From positions 118,842 through 141,594 of the forward strand of contig LSYV01000085.1 in the NCBI GenBank assembly GCA_001584585.1: DNA of 22,753 bases, given 5' to 3'. The position numbers and the translations under genes are program-made. Within the stretch, counting starts at the first letter, position 1. Every line of letters starts with the position of its first letter. The notes beneath the pieces were generated by a model that worked only from the letters and a program-made list of their open reading frames with translations, was not told where the DNA came from and did not search any database. Of the stretch, positions 1 through 9,400 are shown in pieces. This DNA is from Gonium pectorale. Its lineage: Eukaryota > Chlorophyta > Chlorophyceae > Chlamydomonadales > Volvocaceae.

Positions 1-448
1 CAGGTGGGTCATTCTGCTCGTCTCCCTCGCCTGCCGAGGGAGGCAGGGTACGAGGGGGGAGGGCGGGGGACGGACAGTGGAGGGAGGCCGAGGGAGGGGG
101 GGCGGGCGCCGGACCGGAGACAGGACCGGTGCGAGTGTGTCGACTCCATGAGGAGGGAGGGCCCGTCTGCTCGTCGGCGCTAGCTTGCCCGTCATGCCCT
201 TGCCTGTACTCGGCGCCCTACTGGAAGCATCACACGCCCGAGTGTGTATCCCCGTAGAGGTTGCCTTCCCATCCGTTTCTGTTGCGCTCCCCCAGCCCTC
301 CTGCGCCTGTCGCATCGCATTGTTCATCACAGCTTGCTCAACTCCACACGCAACTATCCGTGAATGCACAAGTAATCTTGCTCGCAGCCTTAGACCCTAC
401 CCTCCCGCCGCCCTGCTGCATCGCCTGTGGTGCGCAGGTCCTGGCGGC
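1..448 (+). other. Upstream region, no supported gene
   Basis: The first nine bases read CAG then GTGGGT, which looks like an exon end and donor, so an upstream exon may lie just outside the window. The first 180 bases are G-rich. A reading frame is open from about 185 into the first exon, but its composition is low-complexity. A possible acceptor (TGCGCAG, ending 436) lies 12 bases before the first ATG. I see no convincing core promoter. Confidence 0.35.
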
Positions 449-494
449 ATGTCTGCCGGGTTCAAGTCCTTCCGGGTGACGGACCTGATCAAGG
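449..494 (+). CDS. Exon 1: N-terminal FRVTDLIKG segment
   Basis: The ATG at 449-451 lies in a GGCGGCATG context and begins the peptide MSAGFKSFRVTDLIKG. The donor AAGG|GTACGT leaves phase 1, which matches exon 2 and rebuilds a Gly codon at the junction. An acceptor-like AG at 435-436 means this could instead be an internal exon starting at 437 in the same frame. A near-copy of its 3' half follows at 542-569. Confidence 0.6.
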
Positions 495-3400
495 GTACGT
501 CCGCCGTACACCTTGCTGCTTCCTTTGAAGGGGGGAGGGTGTCCTTCCGGGTGACAGACCTGTTCAAGGGTGCGCACGTGCTAACGGGACGGGCCGGCAG
601 GGTGGCAGGGCGGCTATGCATCTGCAGCGTAACGTTTCTATTTCAAAGCAGGTATGTGTATGAGGCCAACGGGCTCGTCGGTTAGGGGCGTGCCATACGT
701 TGTCGATCGTGGGTCCCCTTCCCGCTGCCACACGCCGCTCTGTCTGCTTGCTTGGTGTACAGATCGTTGTACACCCGCCCGTTGGGTTTCTTCCCACTAC
801 CTACCTGAACCAAATGCGATATTACAGCGTACAATACAAGAGCGTAGCTTCGGATGTATGCTTACCGCATACACGCCCATAGCCTGCCCGCCCGCCTGCC
901 ATTCGTCAATACACGTACAGGCAACCCCGCCGGCAACGAGACGCGCAACTCCCAGATCAACAAGATCCTCGAAGGTGGGCTACTGAATGGGTGTGCTTCG
1001 GCTTACTTCAGCCGATGGATGGGAGAACATGGACGGATAGAGGGAGGGGAGGGAGGCAGGGGGGCGCCGTACGTCAAATAGTACGCACGGACACCGTACG
1101 GCAATGGAGTCATCAGGCGGCGTGATTCGGGGTTCACGGGCTGCCGTCTCGGGCGTACGCCTTTGCTAGCTAGCTACGTCACAGACCTTCTGCACTCCGC
1201 CACACATACGTAATAGCAGGCGGGTGTTTGGGTTAGTGGAGTCTGGGAAGTCTGTGTGGGTCGGGGTGTATGGATCCAGCTGCTATCATGCGCGCTGCTG
1301 GCGTCCTATGGCGTCCTGCGTCTGCGTTCCGTCTCTTCACCTGCTTCGCTCCGTCCGTTCGAATAATTGGCCCCGTTCGTGTAATGGGCTCTGTTTGATG
1401 AGATACTACCCCCGTTCGAGCTACTGCGCGCGGTCGTGCTGGCGTTCTTGCGTTCTTGCGTTCGGGCTTCTCCCCTGGTTCGTCCCCATCTATCTCATTG
1501 TCATCACCCACGTGTCGCTGCCCTACTACGTCGTTCTCCGTCGTACTTCGTGCGTGTGCTTGCTTACTTGTAACTCTGCCTTGAACATCTCTACATGCAT
1601 CCGACTGGCTACTAGCTAAAGACGCTGTGGCACACCCCACGCATGCACCTGCTTCGCTCGGTCGTACGTTGCAGAGCTGGACCAGAACGGTGACGGCGTC
1701 ATCAACGCAGCCGAGGTAGGTAGGACTTACGGCGGTATGTACGGCTGTGCCTTGCGATCGAGGGGGGCATATACACATGTGGATGGCTTTCAACACGGAG
1801 CAGCCTGGCTATCGGAATACGGGGTAATTCGTCTGGCCGGACCAAACAGCTTGAAACCCGACGTGGTATTCCATCCGGAACCGCCCTCCGGATGGGCATT
1901 TCTTCGTCCGCGTCACAGTCGGCGGAGCCCCCTTTTGGGGGCTGGTTTTTTTGGTTAGAGCACCCCTTCTTCCGGCCCCATTTCTCGTTTGGGCCCACAA
2001 GCAAAGAGAGTGGTGTTACACGGAGGCACCAACCGGGAACCCATACTCATTTAATTCCGGTCTTCCTGCCATCATGTCCCTTAGGGTCTCCCGCCACTTC
2101 CCTCCTTCCCTCCTGTGCCACTGTCGCCCGCTCGCTCTCCAGCGAACATGTAGCTAGTGATGAGCTGCCTTCAATCGCGCAGTTCCCATCAACGTGCCCT
2201 TTCCATTCAGACACGCCCCCCCCCCCTTTGTTTCCCTCCTCCGTCCTCACCTAACCCCCCTCCCCGCCGCTCCCGCTTGTCCACATGCTGGAAGTGACCT
2301 GCTTGCGGTCTTCCACACATCGATCCTGGCCGCCCTCCAGTCCGTTGCCCCGGCCGCCCCTGCCTCGTTCGTTGCGTGCTCGCTGGCCGTCGCTGGCCGT
2401 ACATTGACCGCTCCGTTGTACGTCCGAAGGACGCACGCCCCCCTCACTCCATACGCCGCCATCACGTGCCCCTTCAAATCGCTCCATCCCCCTTCCCCCC
2501 CTCATCCGTCCTCCCCTAACCCCCCTCACAAAGCTCGTCAACATGCTGGACGGCGTGGTTAAGGCCCGCCAGGAAAGGCGCTACATGATCTTCGTCATCG
2601 TCGCGCTCTGTGTCTTCTGCCTCTGCACCGTGGGCGCCGTGGTGGGCCTCACCTACGCCGTCGTGGACGCGCTCAAGGACACACAGGTGGGTGGGCGCAT
2701 TGGGTGTGGCCCGCCGGGTGTGTCGCTCGCTCGGGCGTCTGTCGTACGCCCCGTCTGCCGTACGTCCGATAGGGTTGGCGTCCTTTCGGTGCCATGGATG
2801 GTGCGTGGGCCCCCCGCTCGCAAGGCCCACCTTTATGTGTCGTGGCGTACGTCTCGTCCACATCGTCCCACCAATCGTTCGTACCATCTGTCGTACACAC
2901 CCGTGAATGTGCGTGCCATCAGCTCTGAGCGGGAGGAGCAGGGTTGGTGGGGAACGAAGGGACAGGACCTGTTAACGGGTTGGCAATCGAGATGCTTGGG
3001 TTGGGGAGGGCGGAGGGGTTGGCGGGGCCGGAGGGTCGGTGGGGTGGAAGGTGGGGTTGACCGGCAAATGGGTGGGTCGGTGGGTCAGCGGACGGTGGGG
3101 GCGCACGGACGGTCATCAGCGGGCGGGGCTCATAGATAGAGTCTATCTGGCGTTAACAAGGGGGCTCCACTGCTGGTCTATCTGGGGAGCGTAGGGGTAA
3201 GGGCTCATACACTGGCATGGCATGCCTGGTGGCTAGTTCGCTCGTTTGGCGGCAGGAAGTGGCAAGTCACCACGCCACCCGGCACGCTTGTGCGTCCGTT
3301 TGCTCGTGAGTGCGGATGGATGGAGTGGTGCCGGCCCCCCAATCATGTTGCCGGCATCAGGGGCCCTGCTTACGTACGCCCCGTGCACCGGCCCTAGCAG

Positions 3401-6400
3401 GTGGACCAGATGACCCATCGTACAGCCCAAAGTCCTAACGACCCAACGACCCAACGATTGCCTATCTATCCGTATGTCTGCAGGTGACCGGCGACACGAT
3501 GTACGTCAAGGGCTCGAGTGTGGAGGTGGTGCGCACCGGCAGCGCCGAGTTCGCCGTGGTGGACGGAGTGTTTGTCAACCGGCAGGCGCAGGCGCTGGCC
3601 AACGCGACCTCTTCCGCCGCCGCCGTCGCCGCCGCCGCCTCCAACACCACCGCCACCACTAAATCACCTTCACCCACCTCCGTCATGCGCACCGCCAGGT
3701 ATGCTGACTGAATTCAGAGCTGGCTCGCCCCCTCAGCTCCCGCCCATCAACGCCACCCCCACCTTTGGCGGTTTGTGTCAGAACAACATTTGCCGCCGGC
3801 CCCCCCAACCCAACCCACCTCCCTCAGCTTCATGGGCTCCCCCATCCGCTTCAACAGCCGGGTCGACGTGCGCTCCCTCATGGAGCTCAAGTACCTCTAC
3901 GTGAGTAGTACTCGACGTCGTACATGGGAATGTATGCATACACACATGTGATGTGTGCGGCACACACGTCTGCGCGGTTTGCTTGGGGCCACACGGGCTA
4001 TACACACCGTACTCACCGTACTCACCGTACTCACCGTACTCACCGTACTCACCGTACTCACCGTACTCACCGTACTCACCGTACTCACCGTACACGGTGG
4101 GCGGTTGGGCGGGCAGTGGGGCGGGCGTGTGTGCGAGCGTTGACTCATGGAGCTCATCAAGCACCTCCACGTGTTTCGAGAGATATGTAAACGGCGGCAG
4201 CTAGCACGGCAGGGAAACGCACGGTGGTTGGCACGTAGACTGTACATACCTAGAGGATTGGTAGATAGAAGGCGCATGCGTAGGGACGTACGAAGGAGCC
4301 ATACCTACCAAATAAGGTATCTGCTGGTGGGGTATGTAGCCGCCTGCCTGATCAAGCCGCCCGCAGATCAAGGGCGCCGGCCATGGGCATTCTTTGCTGC
4401 AAATGCCTTCCAACCCACTATCTCCCCCTCTGCTGGTTGGCCGGGGTCCCTGCCTCCCGCACCGCACCAACCCATCCACAGATCAAGGGCGCCGGCGAGG
4501 TGGAGCTGGCGCTCATGGTGACCGGCGTGGCGCGCGTGCCCATGGAGGGCAGCACGTACGGCACCGTCGTACGCATAATCACGACCGTGGGTGCGTGTGG
4601 GTGTACGGCACGCCTGTACGGCAGTGTCTTTCGTTCGCGTGCGTCGTACCTGCCTGCCTGCCGTACTTGTGTGCACTCACTGATGCGACGACCGCGTGGC
4701 CTTACTTTGGGGGGTACGTCAACCTGAGGCCGCTGCGTGCATATTCTCCGCGTGGCTAGCTAGAAAAGCTTCCCCCTACGTTACGGTCGCGGCAGTCCTT
4801 ATGACTTGTGGGCCCCTGCGGCGCTTGCTTGCATTCATGATAATTGTTCTTGATAATAAGTATAATTGTTACATTGGGCCTACACACCAACGTGAAGTAA
4901 GGGAATGGGTGCGCTTTGGACTGCGGGCACGACCCATACCATCACCCCCATGCGCTTCCACAGCCTGACAACAAGGGGGATTTCTCCTCTACCGCCATGA
5001 ACACTATCGCAGCTCCTGCTCCGCACTATCGCTGCGGAACACGACCTATTCATTGCAGCCTGCCGGAGACAGGCTCTCCTGCCTCTACCACATATCAACC
5101 AACCGTGCAACACCCCGCACGGTGCCAGTGGCGAGATTCAAACCCGCATCCTTCCGCCAACAAGGGCACACACCTCTCGTACACACACTCTCGTACACAC
5201 ACCTCTCATATACACATACATCGTCTTCCCCTCCTACCTTCCCCAAACCCCATACCCCGGCATCCGCCCGCGCCCCGCGCACTCACCATTATGCTCGATG
5301 ACGACGCGCTCATCCCCAGTATTCACCTACCCATCCGCCGATCCAACTTACATGCAGCATGTGTCCCCCTCATCCCCCCCCTCCCCACCCCCGCCCCGCG
5401 CCCCACCTCCCCGCCCCACCCTTCCCGCCCCCCCCCCCCCCGCCGCCCCCCTGCCTCACCTCCCCAGGAACCATCACGCTGGACGACACGCTTATCCTCT
5501 TCTCAACCGACATAGCCGACGTCTTCTCGGAGGCCGGCTTCAGGACGACCTCCATTTCCCGCAACCGACGCATGCTGCTGGGTGGGTGTGTCTGGGTCGG
5601 TTGATTGCTTGGGTTCGCTGGGTCGATTGGATCCAGTGGTCAGCAGCAGAGGGCTCAGGTCGGTATAGCTACAGTCCTTCCGAGGGACCAGCTGCTATAG
5701 ACGACGTTGGGTCGGTCACAGCGCGGTGGAGACCGGCTTCAGGGTGGCTCCAATATGCCTCAGGACTGCAAAGGGACCTTGAAATACACAGGGGCCTCGC
5801 ACATCCCTGATTGGTCATTTTCCCGCCCGTCCCCATCTCGTACACACATGTGTGTGTGTAGGTGCTTACGACGTGCTTGGGTTCTTCAACTTCATTCGGG
5901 TGAGAGGGCTTGCTGGTGAGGACTTGCTACCTACCCAGCTGTATATCTGGATAGATTTGAAGCTGGCTGGCTAAATTTGCCGCATAGGACTGCGTCTGCA
6001 TGCGCGACTGCTAGGTGGGTCAAATATGGGCAAGATGGAGAGGTAGGGCAGGTGCGGTCGCAGGTAGAGGGATATATAGATGCTTGTTCGTATAAATGTG
6101 CGTGTGCGTATGTACGACATCATTCAATTGCATGTGTACGACGGCCCTCATGTGCGTCCGCGTGTACGACAGCGTGCATATGCGTGTACGACGATCCTGT
6201 CCCGTCCGTTGCTACGTAGTAAAAGTAAAATGTAGAAAAAGATAAGTAAAGGAAAGTAAAGTAAAGCGCAGCCTTCACCATGATGCTCCATACCCCACAC
6301 CCCTCGCATCTGCCCGCCTGGTGTCCTCGACAGCCTGGTGTCCTCGACTGCCTTCCGCCCAACCCGCCCATCCAACCCGCCCACCCAACCCGCCCGGTAT

Positions 6401-9400
6401 CCTCGACGAATCTTAACTGGTTGCAGCTTGGTGTTAAATGCTAGCTTTCTTGCACCTCTTGTATGCCTACCGAATTGCATGTTGCACTTATGATTTATTA
6501 CATACTGCCCTTTGAACCGCCGCCCCACCCCCTATCTATCTGCCCCCTATCTACCTGCCTCCCGCACACTCGCCTCGACCCCCATCCTGCATCTAACCTA
6601 CGCCTTGCCCTCAGCTACCCTCACCCCCCCCCCCCACGCGTACGACCGAACAGGACAAGAGTGTCTTCAACCTGCCGCCTACTCAGCCGGCCACGGTTCT
6701 CCCGACCTCCGACTTCCTCATAAAGCTTAAGGCGAGTGCAAGAGGCCGCTGCTGGGGCTGGGAGTTGGGAAGGAGGGCAGTTCGTTCAATCATCAGCTGA
6801 ATAATGATCTGGGAGTAAGGGGAGGTGTGAGGAAGGTGCAGAGAGGGTGAGGGGTGGGGCGAGGGGGTGGGGGCGAAGGGGTGCGGAGGGGGGGGCGGTG
6901 TGTGTGCGTGTGTGCGGGGGGGGGCGTTGGGTGAGGCGTGGGGGCTGGGGCGTGGGGGTGTATGAGGGAGGGGGTGGGGCGAGAGGCGTGGGGCGGTGTG
7001 TGTGCGTGTGTGCGAGGGGGGGCGGAGGGTGAGGCGTGGGGGCTGGGGCGGGGTGAGATGGGAGTTTTTTTGGGGGGGAAGTGGGCGCGCCTGGGATCTG
7101 GCCAGCAGGGCCATGCGTTCTGCCCAGCATCACCCCAACCGCCAACCGCCAACCAACTGCCCGCGCCGCAGATCCTCGAGCCGTGTGTCCTCCCCGAAGG
7201 CACACGCGACCGCTGCGTGTACGTTCCCCCCGACGAAGTTGAGGACCCAGGTTCGTACGAACTGGATGCCTCAGAAACAGTCCCATCGGACGAAAGCACT
7301 GCATCCGGTCAGCGCCGTAGTCTGAAGGAGGGTCAACGCAGCTACATCAACCCCCATGTTCTCACGCAGCCGCACCGGTGAGTGGTTGGGGCGGTTGGGA
7401 CTGCGGGTCGGCGGGTCGGTGGGTCGGCGGGTCGCTCGCCGGGTCAGTTGGGTCGGCAGGTCGGAGGTTCTCACGCAACCGCATCGGTGAATGGCTGGGT
7501 CGGTTTGGTGGGTCAGTCGATCAGCAACCAACCAAATAGCTCTGGTACTTGGATAGTACATGCACTTCCAGCCAATCAGCATGATGGCACTGGAGGCTGG
7601 AGGTAGCCTGCCTTTACCCATTACCCATGGGAGTACCCATTACCCATGGGAGTGCCCATTACCCATGGGAGTAGTAACCCATTACGAATCCATCTGTCCC
7701 TGACGCACAGGTCCCTGCAAGGTGCGTGGGGCGCGGTATGTGTATGCGTACGCCGGGTGGGGATGGGTGGGGGTGAGGATGCGTGGGGTTGGGAGTTTTG
7801 GGGGGTGGGGTGGGGCATGTGGGGTGGGGCGGATGGGGAACGGGGTTTTGGGGGATGGGGTTGTGGGGTTTGGGGGGTGGGGAAGGGGGATGTGGAGGGT
7901 GGAGACAAGGGGGGGATATGGGGTTGGGTGTGTGGGTGTGTGGGTGGGTTGGTTTCGGGGATGGGGGGTCAATCTGGCTGCGGGACATAGCAGGCGGGTA
8001 GAGGACGGAGGTGAGGGGTGCGTGCGTTGGCTCATTGCGCGTTGTCATCTCGCGCTGCCGTTCGCTGACTGCTGCCGACTGCTGCCGACTGCGCAGAGGG
8101 CGTCACAGGTGGCATGGACCTGGCTGGGGTAGAGTTAGTGAAGGGTGTCCGCTACATGTCCCGGTAAGCAAACAGCCAGCCAGCCAGCCATCCAGCAGCT
8201 ACTTCATTCGCATCCCGGTAGTACCCTGTATTCAGCTAGGTAGCCCACTAGACAGCCTATCTAGGAGTATAACAAGGTAGCATTGTGCTCAGCCACACGA
8301 AACTCTGCATGTGCGGAGTAGGCACTGGTGGCTCGATGGGTCTGAACTTTTTCTCACTTGCTCGATTCGCGTTAGGTAGGTGTGCACGGCTTTCCCATGG
8401 AATGCATGATGACTTGCCTGTGCATGTAACGATTGTTTTGGACTGCCCGCCATTCAATGCAAAAAATGTGCCAACGTGTGAACTTCAACCGGTGTAGTAC
8501 GGTATCGAACATAACCCTGCTAGCATAACCATGCGATGCCGTACAAAACGTACAACGTACACATAACAAGTGGTGCCTTCGGCGTCGTATATATGTACCA
8601 TTCCCACCTGCCCCCCCCACCCCTCAACCCATGCTGTTGCTCCCATTCGTGATGAACAGGATTGAGACGGCGGTCAGCTGGAAGAACCTGCTCAAAGTCT
8701 CGTACGAGTTTGCAATCGTACCGTCGTACCGCAAGATCGAGCTTACCGATGGCAACGAAAACGTCACCCACAGCTGGCAGGAGCCGGTGCGTGCGTGAGC
8801 GATCAAAGTGGTGTGGTCGGTCGGAGGGAGGCATGTGAGACTCGCTCAACAAGCGAGCTGGCTTTTTCATCATACCTTGCTTGTCCTAGATAGATCCACA
8901 CCATCTATCCCATTAATCGGACCCCGTGGAGGATTATGCAATGCTGCCCTACAGCGAGCCATTGAGCTATCCCACTGGCAGACCGTCTAGAGTTCGATGC
9001 AAGGCTTCGTTGTTGCTTCAATTTCTTGGGTATTAGCAGCGTGGCTGGTTCCCCGCCCCTCCGCGCCCTCGATAGCCCAATCGCACCCCTGTATATCTCA
9101 TTTCCGTACGTAGCCGTCAATCACCCCGGTTATTGTCTGCCATCCCTAACAAACCCTTCAATCCCGTATGTGGCAGGTGGAAACTCTGCCTCTGCCTCTG
9201 TTGGCCGACGGCGAAGAGTACGACGGCTATGACTTATTGGGCCGTGCATTTTTCTGCTCGTCAAAGCCCATCTCAGTGGCTGTTCAGAATGCGGCTAGCA
9301 ACGACGCCTCCCAATACATGGTCGACGGCAAGTTTGTTCCGGGCTTCAAGCTCAACTACACCTACGAGGGAGTCGATTACGTGAATGACAGGTACATTCT

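Larger units (their letters stand above)
3901..4481 (+). other. Intron 6 with 9-bp minisatellite and two exon echoes
   Basis: 581 bases holding the CGTACTCAC array (4008-4088), an echo of exon 6's end (4144-4173) and an echo of exon 7's start (4362-4381). Confidence 0.7.

Noticed and set aside
1224..1796. Overlapping plus- and minus-strand open frames of 131 and 187 codons
   Set aside because: Low-complexity Arg/Cys/Ser/Thr-rich composition, no motif, inside intron 2/3 and overlapping exon 3 on the opposite strand.
3737..3827. Possible extra exon reading LPPINATPTFGGLCQNN
   Set aside because: The open stretch is phase 0 after the AG, but exon 5 leaves phase 2; skipping to exon 6 fits.
4008..4088. 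CRISPR-like regular repeats
   Set aside because: No spacers between units; a simple minisatellite in a eukaryotic intron.
3778..4277. Open frames with GEY, HRT, SPY, TVS repeats
   Set aside because: Read-through of the 9-bp CGTACTCAC array, in an intron.
6683..7304. Proline-rich minus-strand frames
   Set aside because: Complement of the G-rich intron 10; pure composition effect.
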